Source: Brevibacterium picturae (GTDB lineage: Bacteria; Actinomycetota; Actinomycetes; Actinomycetales; Brevibacteriaceae). From it: a stretch of DNA of 14,345 bases. Positions 1 through 8,025 of this stretch are shown here, piece after piece. The stretch is from positions 1-14,345 of the forward strand of contig NZ_JAKDJU010000077.1 of assembly GCF_030453725.1 (NCBI RefSeq), written 5' to 3'. Positions within the stretch are counted from its first letter, which is position 1. Every line of letters begins with the position of its first letter. The translations under genes were made by a program, and so were the position numbers. The notes under the pieces were generated by a model. It was not told where the DNA came from. It ran no database searches and saw nothing but the letters and a program-made list of their open reading frames with translations.

Positions 1-102
1 AGTTTGTGACATTGCTCAACACTTTCAGCGAGATGAGGCACGGCAATGACAAGATGATCGAAATCTGGAGGCAGCAACATGACTCAATGTTAAGCGATCG
101 GA

Positions 103-131
103 TTGACTGTCAGTGTGCCGATGCGTTTAAC
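103..131 (+). promoter_or_regulatory. Predicted promoter of the ABC-monooxygenase operon
   Basis: TTGACT (103-108) and TTTAAC (126-131) are separated by exactly 17 bases, giving 5/6 and 4/6 matches to the housekeeping consensus. Transcription would begin near 138, leaving a leader of about 155 bases before the first start codon at 293, with room for operator control. This is the best promoter-like pair I found in the leader; it is a prediction by eye. Confidence 0.5.
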
Positions 132-207
132 TCAAAGCATGCAGACACAACCGGAGGCGCGAATGCTGTGGCGCCGGATCCACATCGATCTCAAGAGGCT
201 CACGAGC

Positions 208-239
208 ACTGATTGTTGAGCTATATCAACGACTGATTG
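208..239. repeat. Inverted repeat between two direct repeats; candidate operator
   Basis: GTTGA (215-219) and TCAAC (226-230) form an inverted repeat around a 6-base centre. The octamer ACTGATTG occurs on both sides (208-215 and 232-239), 24 bases apart. The element lies downstream of the predicted promoter and upstream of the lipoprotein gene, so a repressor bound here could block the operon. No regulator gene lies next to it in the window, and stems this short also arise by chance. Confidence 0.3.
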
Positions 240-292
240 AGCAACTGATCCTCCCCCGACCTCGGTTTCATCTGCACAAAGGACCACATTCC

Positions 293-2002
293 ATGACGGA
301 CCTCCGTCCCTCCACCTCGGCGAGCCCCAGGCGTTCCTACGGCCGACGCAATTTCCTCAGCCTCGGGCTGGGACTGGGCACCATCATCACACTCAGCGCG
401 TGCACGCCCTCGGACACCGAGCCGCTGCCCGAGGGCGGCGACCCCGTGCAGGGCGGGGTGCTCACGTACTTCGAGCCCCAGACGTGGACGCTGCTCTACC
501 CGCCCTCGGTCGGGTTCTATCCCAATGGCGGCATCATGAACAACATCTCCGCTCGTCTGCTGTGGCAGGACCCGGAGACCCTCGAACTCCACCCCTGGCT
601 GGCCACGACGCTGCCCGAGATCAATGAGAACGCCACGCAGTACACGTTCACGATCCGCGACGGCGTGACCTACTCCGACGGCTCTCCCCTGACGGCGGAG
701 AACGTGGCGGCGAACTTCGACCTCTTCGGACGAGGCGACGAGGCGCGCACACTTCCGGTCTCCGAGCAGATCTCGAACTACGATCGCAGCGAGGTCCTCG
801 ACGATCATCGGGTCCGCTTCCACTTCAGCGCACCCTCCCCCGGCTTCGCCCAGGCGACGTCGACGATGAACGCGGGCCTGCTCGCCGATTCGACCCTGGC
901 CCTCGACGCCGAGGGCTTCGGACCCGGCGGCGCCACCGGGATCCACACCTGCGGTCCCTTCCACATCACCGAGGAAACCATCGGGACGAAGCTGTCGGTG
1001 CGCGTCCGTGAAGATTACGACTGGGCGCCACCGCACTTGGAGCACCAGGGCAGGCCCCACCTCGACGGCATCGACTATCTGGCCAACAACGAGTACTCGG
1101 TGCGCATCGGAGCCGTACTCTCCGGGCAGGCCGACGGCGTCCGCGACGTCGAAGCCCCCGACGAGGCGCGGGTGAGCGAGCAGGGACTGCGCCTCTACGC
1201 CAAGGCCACGAACGGCATCAACAACAGCATCAACTTCCGCTTCCGGCACGAACTGCTGGCCGACCTCACGGTCAGGCAGGCCATCATCGCCGCCGTTGAC
1301 CGGCAGGAGATCGTCGACAAGCTCTTCACCCCCAACTACCCGCTGGCCACCGGTCTGCTGGCCAAGGGCGCCATGGGCTACAAGGACCAGTCGGGGTCCT
1401 GGGACCACGACCCCGAGGAGGCGAACCGCCTCCTCGACGAGGCGGGCTGGTCCGAACGCAACGCCGCTGGGTTCCGCACCAAGGACGGTCAGGTCCTGGC
1501 GCTGTCGGTCAATATCGCCTTGCCGCAGCCACGCTCGAATGAGGTGCAGACGCTCATCCAGCAGCAGCTGCGCCACGTCGGCGTGCGCCTGTCCATCAAC
1601 CCCGGTGACCAGTCCAAGCAGACGCTCGATGCCCTCGATCTCGACACGGTCCAGATCTACCATTCGATGGTCGCCCGCGCCGACTTCGACAATCTGCGCT
1701 CGAACTACTCCTCGGTCAACCGCGATGTCTTCCTCAACGGCAAGGGCCGCGATGACGCCGCCGATGAGAGCATCGACCCCGAGATCGACCGGCTGCTGGA
1801 CGAACTCGCCTCGGAACCTGTCACCGCGAAGCGGCAGACGGCCGCCGAGAAGGTCCAGGACTACCTCGTCGAGAACGCCTATGTGCTGCCGTTCTTCGAG
1901 GAACCACAGGTCTTCTCCTTCCGCCGCCGCGTCCACGGGTTCGCGACCGAACCGGTGGGCCGACCCGACTTCTACAGCACATGGTTGGCAGGTGGACAAT
2001 GA
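293..2002 (+). CDS. ABC transporter substrate-binding lipoprotein (SBP_bac_5 type, KPN_01854-like)
   Basis: This 569-residue extracellular solute-binding protein belongs to the peptide/nickel/opine class (family 5). It should capture the substrate outside the membrane and pass it to the two permeases encoded next. The N-terminus has a twin-arginine motif (G17-R-R-N-F-L22), a short hydrophobic stretch (about 23-34) and a lipobox L34-S-A-C37, so the likely mature N-terminus is a lipid-modified Cys37 exported by Tat. Residues 117-143 carry the family signature pattern (TFTIRDGVTYSDGSPLT followed by an ENVA..F segment). Length is normal for the class. The ATG at 293 has AAAGGA nine bases upstream. 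It is the first gene of a six-gene operon, and its stop overlaps the next start (ATGA). The monooxygenase and CMD genes downstream point to the KPN_01854 family, which I name from memory of the neighbourhood; the substrate is unknown. Confidence 0.9.
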   Translation: MTDLRPSTSASPRRSYGRRNFLSLGLGLGTIITLSACTPSDTEPLPEGGDPVQGGVLTYFEPQTWTLLYPPSVGFYPNGGIMNNISARLLWQDPETLELHPWLATTLPEINENATQYTFTIRDGVTYSDGSPLTAENVAANFDLFGRGDEARTLPVSEQISNYDRSEVLDDHRVRFHFSAPSPGFAQATSTMNAGLLADSTLALDAEGFGPGGATGIHTCGPFHITEETIGTKLSVRVREDYDWAPPHLEHQGRPHLDGIDYLANNEYSVRIGAVLSGQADGVRDVEAPDEARVSEQGLRLYAKATNGINNSINFRFRHELLADLTVRQAIIAAVDRQEIVDKLFTPNYPLATGLLAKGAMGYKDQSGSWDHDPEEANRLLDEAGWSERNAAGFRTKDGQVLALSVNIALPQPRSNEVQTLIQQQLRHVGVRLSINPGDQSKQTLDALDLDTVQIYHSMVARADFDNLRSNYSSVNRDVFLNGKGRDDAADESIDPEIDRLLDELASEPVTAKRQTAAEKVQDYLVENAYVLPFFEEPQVFSFRRRVHGFATEPVGRPDFYSTWLAGGQ

Positions 2003-3054
2003 TCCTCGACATCCGCTACCTCTTCCTCCGCCTCGGCCAGGCGATTCTCGTTCTGCTCCTGGCCTTCACCGCGGCGTTCATTCTGCTCAGCCTCATCCCC
2101 GGCGACGGCGTCACCGCCAGGTTCGCCGACCCGGCACTGGGACTCTCCGCCGACCAGATCGCGCAGATCAGAGCCGAGACCGGAGCCGATGAGTCCTGGA
2201 TCAGCCGCTACTTCCTCAGCCTCGGCGGATTCCTCACCGGCGACTTCGGCTTCTCCGTCCAGACCGGTGCTGCGGTGTCGACGATCATCGCCGCTGCGCT
2301 GCCCTCCACCGCGGTGCTCGCCCTGTCCGGCTTCGTCTCCGCCCTGGTCCTGGCCGTCCTCATCGCGGTGCTGGCAACCTACGGGCCTTATCGCTGGCTG
2401 CGCAAGCTCCTCGACTCGGTGCCCAGCCTCTTCATCTCGATTCCCGTCTTCTGGTTGGGGATCCTGCTCATCCAGTTCTTCTCCTTCCAGCTCGGGTTCG
2501 TCTCCGTCGTCTCCCCCGGCCCCGCCGAGGCGCTCGTCCTCCCGACCCTGACCGTGGCGGTGCCGCTCTCGGCCCCGATCGCGCAGGTCCTCATCCGCTC
2601 GATCACCGACGTCAGGGCCTCCGGGTTCGTCAAGGTCACGTCGGCGAAGGGGGCGAGTGAACTGTGGATTCTCGTCCACGCCGTCGCCCGCAACGCCGTC
2701 CTGCCGGGCCTGACGATCATCGGCCTGGTCTTCGGTGAACTGGTCGCCGGTGCCGTGGTCACCGAGACCGTGTTCGGGCGCAACGGCATCGGCCAGATCA
2801 CCGCCCAGGCCGTGACCCACCGCGACAACCCGATCCTCCTGGCCGTCGTCGTCATCGCGACTCTGGCCTATGTGACCATCAACCTCGTCGTCGACCTCCT
2901 CTACCCCGTCATCGATGTGCGCCTGCGCACTCGGCCCGGGGCCACCTCGGCCGGGAAGAAGCCTGCCGACGAACCCACCCGCCGGGCGCTGTCGACGACC
3001 GCCGCCAGCGTCGGGGTCGACCTCGACTGGGACGAGAAGGACACTCACTCATGA
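1999..3054 (+). CDS. ABC transporter permease, DppB/OppB type
   Basis: This 351-residue inner-membrane subunit of a Dpp/Opp-type importer forms half of the translocation channel. Hydrophobic segments lie at about 9-33, 100-127, 142-163, 176-199, 234-256 and 278-303, giving the usual six-helix topology. The cytoplasmic coupling loop shows the EAA-type pattern, with G218 followed after a family-typical interval by L235-P236. The segment ETVFGRNGIGQ (256-266) is typical of DppB proteins. I chose ATG 1999 because it overlaps the preceding stop as ATGA and has AGGTGG just upstream; the in-frame ATG at 1981 lies inside the lipoprotein gene with no better ribosome site. About 40 residues follow the last helix, a polar tail ending in an acidic WDEKD segment that is longer than in many homologues. 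It overlaps the next gene by four bases. Confidence 0.93.
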   Translation: MILDIRYLFLRLGQAILVLLLAFTAAFILLSLIPGDGVTARFADPALGLSADQIAQIRAETGADESWISRYFLSLGGFLTGDFGFSVQTGAAVSTIIAAALPSTAVLALSGFVSALVLAVLIAVLATYGPYRWLRKLLDSVPSLFISIPVFWLGILLIQFFSFQLGFVSVVSPGPAEALVLPTLTVAVPLSAPIAQVLIRSITDVRASGFVKVTSAKGASELWILVHAVARNAVLPGLTIIGLVFGELVAGAVVTETVFGRNGIGQITAQAVTHRDNPILLAVVVIATLAYVTINLVVDLLYPVIDVRLRTRPGATSAGKKPADEPTRRALSTTAASVGVDLDWDEKDTHS

Positions 3055-3926
3055 GCCTCATCAACTCCTTCGCCCGCACCTCGGGCACCGGCGCACCGCG
3101 CCCGGCGGCGAAGCGACGCAGCCGCACCCGCGCGAGCATCGGCCCCGCCACCGTCGTCTCCGCCCTCGTCCTGCTCATCGCCGTTGCGTGGGCGCTCTTC
3201 CCGGGGCTGTTCACCCACCATGACCCGAACGACGGCGGCACCACTGCGGCGCTGTCGGCGCCGAGCCTCGACCATTGGTTCGGCACCGACCAGACCGGGC
3301 GTGATGCCTTCACCCGCGTCGTCTACGGAGCTTCTCAGTCATTGCTCGCCGCGCTCGTGGCCGTGGGTGTCGGGCTGATCGTGGGCACGGCCATCGGGCT
3401 CATCGCCGGCACTCGACGCGGCTGGGTCGATGACGTGCTCATGCGTTTCATCGACGTGCTGCTCTCGATCCCCGCGATCCTGCTCAGCCTCTCGATCGTC
3501 GTCGTCTTGGGCTTCGGCACCATCAACGCGGCCATCGCGGTCGGCGTCACTGCCATCGCCCAGTTCGCACGCCTGTCGAGGTCAGAGGCGGTGCGCATCA
3601 ACACCAGTGACTTCGTGGCGGCCGCCTACGGATCCGGCGGCACGTTCTTCTCCGTCCTCTTCCGCCACATCCTGCCCAACTCGACGTCTCCGGTTCTGTC
3701 CCTGTCCGTGCTGCAGATCGGGTCCGCGATCCTCCAGATCTCGACTCTGGGCTTCCTGGGCTACGGCACTCCCCCGCCGACTCCCGAATGGGGTCTCATC
3801 ATCGCCGAGGGCCGCAACTTCGTGGCCACCGCCTGGTGGCTGACCGTCTTTCCGGGCTTCGTCGTCATGGCCATCGTCCTGGCCACCCACCAGATCGGCA
3901 ACACACTGCGAAAGGCGACATCATGA
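3051..3926 (+). CDS. ABC transporter permease, DppC/OppC type
   Basis: This 291-residue second channel subunit pairs with the DppB-like protein. A basic N-terminal stretch (about 17-28, rich in Arg and Lys) precedes the first membrane helix, as expected for a cytoplasmic N-terminus. HWFGTDQTGRD (about 75-85) is the conserved segment linking the N-terminal helix to the core in DppC proteins. The EAA-type loop reads VAAAYGSGG, then RHILPN. The segment LGFLGYGTPPPTPEWG near the C-terminus is also diagnostic of the family. Both ends are fused to neighbours by ATGA overlaps (3051-3054 and 3923-3926), so translation is probably coupled to the genes on each side. Confidence 0.94.
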   Translation: MSLINSFARTSGTGAPRPAAKRRSRTRASIGPATVVSALVLLIAVAWALFPGLFTHHDPNDGGTTAALSAPSLDHWFGTDQTGRDAFTRVVYGASQSLLAALVAVGVGLIVGTAIGLIAGTRRGWVDDVLMRFIDVLLSIPAILLSLSIVVVLGFGTINAAIAVGVTAIAQFARLSRSEAVRINTSDFVAAAYGSGGTFFSVLFRHILPNSTSPVLSLSVLQIGSAILQISTLGFLGYGTPPPTPEWGLIIAEGRNFVATAWWLTVFPGFVVMAIVLATHQIGNTLRKATS

Positions 3927-5626
3927 CCGAGTCCGCACCACTGCTGTCCGTGGAAGATCTCAGCGTCGCCTACTCCCAGTCATCGGCCCCAGCCGTCGAC
4001 GGTGTGACCTTCACGGTGCGTGACGGATCGATGACCGCAGTCGTCGGCGAATCCGGGTCCGGCAAGTCCACGACCGCGAATGCGGCCATCGGTCTCCTCC
4101 CGGAGTCCGCGCAGATCACGGCTGGGCACATCCACCTCGGCGACATCGATCTGGGTTCGCTGCAAGCCGGCGCCTGGCATGGGATCCGCGGCAGTCAGAT
4201 CGGCTATGTCCCCCAGGACCCCGGCAGCTCGCTCAACCCTCTGCAGACCATCGGGAAATCCGTCGCCGAGGCGCTGCGGATCCACAGACGCGCCGATCGC
4301 AAGTCCGCCCGCGCCCAGGTCATCGATCTGCTGGCCAAGGTCGGCATCGATCGTCCGCAGATGCGTGCCGACCAGTTCCCGCATGAGCTCTCCGGTGGAA
4401 TGCGTCAACGGGTGCTCATCGCCTCGGCCATCGCGCTGCGCCCGCGTCTGCTCATCGCCGATGAGCCGACCTCAGCACTTGATGTGACCGTGCAGAAGCA
4501 GGTCCTCGATCTCCTCGATGGGCTGCGGGACGAGACCGGGATGGGCGTCCTCTTCATCACCCACGACCTGGCCGTCGCCGGTGAACGTGCCGATGAGGTC
4601 GTCGTCATGCAATCCGGGAAGGTCGTCGAGGCCGGTCCGGCAGCTCGGATCTTCTCTCGCCCCGCCACCGACTACGCTTCGCGGCTGCTCGCCGATGCCC
4701 CGGCGCTGAAGACGAAGACCCACCGCCGTTCCACGGTCCCCGCTGGCCTCGCCGAGGTAGATGCTCCCTTCGTCTCGGTCGAGTCCCTGACCCAGGTCTA
4801 CGCCCGCAACGATGATCAGATCATCGGAATCGAGGACGTATCGCTGCACGTCGAACGCGGAACCACTCACGGCATCGTGGGCGAATCCGGGTCAGGGAAG
4901 ACGACGACGGGCAAGGCCCTGACGGGGTTCCTCACCCCGCAGTCCGGTCGGATACGCGTCGGCGATTTCGACACAGCCGTCTCTGCGCGCGGCCGTGCGG
5001 TTCCGGCTCGCGGCCGCACGGCGCGGGCCCGCCTGCGCGACTTCCGCCGCAGGGTCCAGCTCGTGCATCAGAACCCGTATTCAGCGCTCGATCCGAAGCA
5101 TTCCATCCGCCAGATATTGGCCGAACCCCTGCGCAATTTCCGCATCGGGACCCGTGCAGCGCGTCCCGATCTCGTCGCCGAGGCCCTGGACCGGGTGGCT
5201 CTGCCGGCAGAGTTCGGCGACCGGCGCCCGGCCGAGCTCTCGGGCGGTCAGCTGCAGCGAGTGGCGATCGCCCGGGCCCTCATCGCCGGACCCGAACTCG
5301 TCGTCTTCGATGAGGCGGTCTCAGCCCTCGACGTTACCGTGCAGGCCCAGATACTGACCCTCCTCGACGATCTCCAATCGGAGCTGGAACTGACATATGT
5401 CTTCATCTCCCACGATCTCGCCGTCGTGCGACAGATCGCTGATACTGTGTCGGTGATGTCGCAAGGACGCCTGATGGAGAACGGACCGACGGAGGATCTC
5501 TTCGCTCGCCCGCAGACCCACTACACACGCACCCTCCTCGACGCGATCCCCCGCCCCGTGATGCTCCACGGCGACGGGGACATCGCCTCCGAGAATCCGA
5601 CATTGCTCGCAGCAGCAGAAAGATGA
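3923..5626 (+). CDS. Dual ABC ATPase, DppD-DppF-type fusion
   Basis: One 567-residue protein carries both nucleotide-binding domains that power the importer. Domain 1: Walker A GESGSGKST (42-50), signature LSGGMRQRV (156-164), Walker B LLIADE (176-181). Domain 2: Walker A GESGSGKTT (320-328), signature LSGGQLQRV (439-447), Walker B VVFDE (460-464). Each Walker B is followed by SALD, and the switch histidines fall in THDLAVAGE and SHDLAVVRQ. All catalytic motifs look intact in both halves, so both sites should hydrolyse ATP. The linker between domains is about 30 residues (roughly 270-300). Many systems encode the two ATPases as separate DppD and DppF genes; the fused form is well known in actinobacteria and rhizobia. 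The start at 3923 overlaps the preceding stop as ATGA; an earlier in-frame start at 3788 would lie deep inside the permease gene and was rejected. Confidence 0.94.
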   Translation: MTESAPLLSVEDLSVAYSQSSAPAVDGVTFTVRDGSMTAVVGESGSGKSTTANAAIGLLPESAQITAGHIHLGDIDLGSLQAGAWHGIRGSQIGYVPQDPGSSLNPLQTIGKSVAEALRIHRRADRKSARAQVIDLLAKVGIDRPQMRADQFPHELSGGMRQRVLIASAIALRPRLLIADEPTSALDVTVQKQVLDLLDGLRDETGMGVLFITHDLAVAGERADEVVVMQSGKVVEAGPAARIFSRPATDYASRLLADAPALKTKTHRRSTVPAGLAEVDAPFVSVESLTQVYARNDDQIIGIEDVSLHVERGTTHGIVGESGSGKTTTGKALTGFLTPQSGRIRVGDFDTAVSARGRAVPARGRTARARLRDFRRRVQLVHQNPYSALDPKHSIRQILAEPLRNFRIGTRAARPDLVAEALDRVALPAEFGDRRPAELSGGQLQRVAIARALIAGPELVVFDEAVSALDVTVQAQILTLLDDLQSELELTYVFISHDLAVVRQIADTVSVMSQGRLMENGPTEDLFARPQTHYTRTLLDAIPRPVMLHGDGDIASENPTLLAAAER

Positions 5627-5636
5627 GACCCACACG

Positions 5637-6662
5637 ATGACGAACAGCTCCGCCGGACCCCGGCTCGGATTCTTCACCCGCCTGCTCGAGAACGCCCCGG
5701 CCGAGCAGCGCTACCGGTTCGCGATCGAACAGATCCAGGCGGCCGAGACCCACGGATTCGACTCCGCCTGGGTGGCCCAGCACCACTTCGCAGCGGCCGA
5801 GGGCGGACTGCCCTCTCCACTCGTGTTCCTCGCCCATGCGGCGGCCCAGACCTCGCGGATCCGGCTGGGTACGGCGATCATCACCCTGCCCATGGAGAAC
5901 GGCGTGCGCGTGGCCGAAGACGCGGCGGTCACCGATGTGCTCTCCGGCGGACGCCTGGAGATCGGGCTCGGCTCGGGCGGAAACCCGAAGTCCTTCCCGG
6001 CCTTCGGCACCAACTTCGACGCCCGCCGTGAGGTCTTCGCCGAGAACCTCGCCGCGCTCAAGACCCTGCTGGCCGGTCAGTCCTTGGAGACCGGGCATGC
6101 TCTCTACCCCGAAGCGACTCACCTCTCCGAACGCCTCTGGCAGGCGACGTTCTCCTCCGGCGGTTCCGCAGCCGCCGGGGCAGCAGGAGATGGCCTCATG
6201 CTCTCACGCACCCAACCTCGTCCCCAGGACAGTCCCGGGGCATCGCTGGACGAGGTGCAGCTGCCGGTCATCGACACCTACCTCTCGCAGCTTCCGGACG
6301 GAGTCGAACCGCGCATCCTCGCCTCCCGAACGGCCGTCGTCGCCGATGCCGCATCGCTGCCCGAACTCCGTGCGCTGACGGAGCCGGCGCTGCGGTCCGA
6401 GGCCGACCGCCTCGTCGGCTATGACACCTCAGGGCTGAGCCTTGACGAGCTGCTCATCGCCACCGATACGTTCCTCGGCACCCCCGAACAGGTCGTCGAA
6501 CGCCTCGCAGCGGACCGAGTCCTGTCGAGGGCCACGGACGTCAGCTTCCAGGTACACTCGGTGCCTGCGACGAATGAGACGACGCTGGCCTCCATCGAGC
6601 TCCTCGCTACCGAGGTGGCACCGGCACTGGGGCTGACACTGACAACCGAACGGGCGGCCTGA
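5637..6662 (+). CDS. Luciferase-like FMN-dependent monooxygenase (KPN_01858-like)
   Basis: This 341-residue soluble TIM-barrel flavoprotein belongs to the bacterial luciferase-like (LLM) class, which uses reduced FMN and O2 to oxygenate a small organic substrate. Visible hallmarks are GFDSAWVAQHHF (40-51) with the His49-His50 pair, the strand RLGTAIITLP (76-85), VAEDAAVTDVLSGGR (92-106), and the phosphate-binding-like GLGSGG (110-115). A Gly/Ala-rich loop (GGSAAAGAAGDG) in the middle is followed by DGLMLSR, the usual second phosphate contact region. It starts 10 bases after the ATPase stop and ends one base before the CMD gene, so it is firmly part of the transport operon. I assign the KPN_01858 family from the context and general pattern. 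No flavin reductase gene is in the window, so reduced FMN must come from elsewhere. An F420-dependent relative is a less likely alternative. Confidence 0.87.
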   Translation: MTNSSAGPRLGFFTRLLENAPAEQRYRFAIEQIQAAETHGFDSAWVAQHHFAAAEGGLPSPLVFLAHAAAQTSRIRLGTAIITLPMENGVRVAEDAAVTDVLSGGRLEIGLGSGGNPKSFPAFGTNFDARREVFAENLAALKTLLAGQSLETGHALYPEATHLSERLWQATFSSGGSAAAGAAGDGLMLSRTQPRPQDSPGASLDEVQLPVIDTYLSQLPDGVEPRILASRTAVVADAASLPELRALTEPALRSEADRLVGYDTSGLSLDELLIATDTFLGTPEQVVERLAADRVLSRATDVSFQVHSVPATNETTLASIELLATEVAPALGLTLTTERAA

Positions 6663-6663
6663 C

Positions 6664-8004
6664 ATGACCGACATCATCAACACGCTCGCGGGAATCGCCG
6701 CGCAGGATCCACTCGACGAACTGCGCGACCATCGTGCACAGGCCAAGGAAAACGCCCAGCTCAGCTTCGAAGCCCTGCTCGAACCTGAAGAGACCGGCGA
6801 GTTCACCCACCGGGACCGCTACGCCGTCGCCGCATTCACCGCCGGGCTGCTGGGCGCACCCGTCGCCGAGGAGTTCTACCGCGACCTCCTCCGCGACGAG
6901 GACGAAGTCGCGTCCTGGGTGATCGCCGAACTCCTCGACGAATCACTGCTCGGACTCGACTCCAGCTCGGACGTCCGCGGTCCCTACGGAACCTTCGAAT
7001 CGCCTGCACTGGCGGCCGAGAACGTTCCCGGGCCGTGGCTGAGCGTGGGTGAGAAGTCCATAGAGGTCCTCGGACCGCAGTTGGCCGCCGGACTGGAATT
7101 CACCCACCAGCTGGTCCTGCATCCGCGAGATTCGCGTCCCGAGCACATGGCGCTGCTGCTCGACGCGGGCTGGGACGAGGATCGGATCGTCACGCTCGCG
7201 CAGCTCGTGTCATTCCTCAATTTCCAGATCCGCATCAGCACCGGGCTGACCGCGCTGGTGCATGCCCCCGCCGCAGCCGAGACTCCGGCCTCCGAAGATG
7301 CACCGGAATCGCCCGACGATGACGGTGGAGCCACCTCGGCGAGGGAATCTGCTGCCTCATCGAAGGGCAGTCAGGCGCTGGCCCGGGTGGGCGAGCGCGT
7401 CAGCTCCTACCCGGAACTCAAGCGGCCGGAACACTTCCAGCAGTCCGGGCTGGGGTGGGTGCCGTGGATCGCCCCCGTCGCCGAGGCGGACCTGACCGAT
7501 GTCCAGCGCGAGGCACTGATCGAGGCGGGGCGGGCGAAGAACCCCTACTTCCGGCTGCTGGCCAGAGATCCTGCTGCTCTGCGGGCACGGACGCTGACCG
7601 ACCTCGACATCTTCTTCAACACCACCGACGGGCTCGGCCGGGCCGAACGCGAACTCGCAGCGACCGTGGCCTCACGGCTCAACGGGTGCCTGTTCTGCGC
7701 CTCGATCCACTCGGACCGGGCCACCGAGGAGTCGGGTCGCCGGAACCTCGTGCAGACGCTGCTCGACACGGGCATCGCGGCGCCGTCGAGCCTCGGCGAT
7801 CCAGTCTGGGATGCCGTCATCGATGCCTCAGCGGCACTCACGCTCACCCCGCAGGCGTTCGGCCCGGCACACGTGAACGCACTGCGCGAGGCCGGCCTTG
7901 CCGATGGGGACATCATTGACGTCCTGGGCTGCGCGGCCTTCTTCAACTGGGCCAACCGCCTCATGCTCTCCCTCGGCGAACCCGAGGTGCTGGCTCCTCA
8001 CTAG
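6664..8004 (+). CDS. Two-domain CMD/alkylhydroperoxidase protein (Avi_7170-like plus Avi_7169-like fusion)
   Basis: The 446-residue protein has two all-helical CMD (AhpD-like) halves. Residues 1 to about 200 have no cysteine at all and so cannot do dithiol chemistry; they resemble the CMD-domain Avi_7170 family. A low-complexity Ala/Ser/Glu/Pro/Asp linker (about 202-240) leads to the second half, which resembles the Avi_7169 family. There the residues E330, C342, C345 and H349 occur with the spacing of the AhpD catalytic set (E118, C130, C133, H137 in the M. tuberculosis enzyme), in the stretch NGCLFCASIH. This half should support a thiol-dependent peroxidase or related redox reaction. In other bacteria I recall these as two adjacent genes. 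The start is one base after the monooxygenase stop. The partner reaction is unknown: disposal of peroxide leaked by the flavoenzyme, or a step on its product, are both possible. Confidence 0.85.
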   Translation: MTDIINTLAGIAAQDPLDELRDHRAQAKENAQLSFEALLEPEETGEFTHRDRYAVAAFTAGLLGAPVAEEFYRDLLRDEDEVASWVIAELLDESLLGLDSSSDVRGPYGTFESPALAAENVPGPWLSVGEKSIEVLGPQLAAGLEFTHQLVLHPRDSRPEHMALLLDAGWDEDRIVTLAQLVSFLNFQIRISTGLTALVHAPAAAETPASEDAPESPDDDGGATSARESAASSKGSQALARVGERVSSYPELKRPEHFQQSGLGWVPWIAPVAEADLTDVQREALIEAGRAKNPYFRLLARDPAALRARTLTDLDIFFNTTDGLGRAERELAATVASRLNGCLFCASIHSDRATEESGRRNLVQTLLDTGIAAPSSLGDPVWDAVIDASAALTLTPQAFGPAHVNALREAGLADGDIIDVLGCAAFFNWANRLMLSLGEPEVLAPH

Positions 8005-8025
8005 CGGCCAGCGAATAACGGGAGG

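Larger units (their letters stand above)
1..292. other. Leader region upstream of the transport operon; no convincing gene
   Basis: This stretch is visibly richer in A and T than the coding sequence to its right. It holds one short open frame (6-212, 68 codons), but its composition is unlike the neighbouring proteins, I find no good ribosome site before it, and its product resembles nothing I know, so I do not call a gene. It does contain a good sigma-70-type promoter (103-131), an inverted repeat flanked by direct repeats (208-239) and the ribosome site of the first operon gene (AAAGGA at 278-283). The low GC could mean decayed foreign DNA or simply a long regulatory leader. Confidence 0.5.

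Noticed and set aside
6..212. Short plus-strand open frame at the left edge (68 codons)
   Set aside because: No ribosome site, no recognisable protein, and it contains the best promoter prediction of the downstream operon. A remnant of a foreign gene is possible but cannot be shown.
221..1999. Minus-strand open frame of 592 codons opposite the binding-protein gene
   Set aside because: It is the antisense shadow of a clear SBP_bac_5 gene in high-GC DNA. Its product is low-complexity (Gly, Val, Glu, Arg) with no domain, and the plus-strand protein has signal, lipobox and family motifs.
1972..3048. Minus-strand open frame of 358 codons opposite the DppB-like permease
   Set aside because: The product is an Asp/Glu/Gly-rich repetitive string that mirrors hydrophobic codons of the permease, with no ribosome site or domain.
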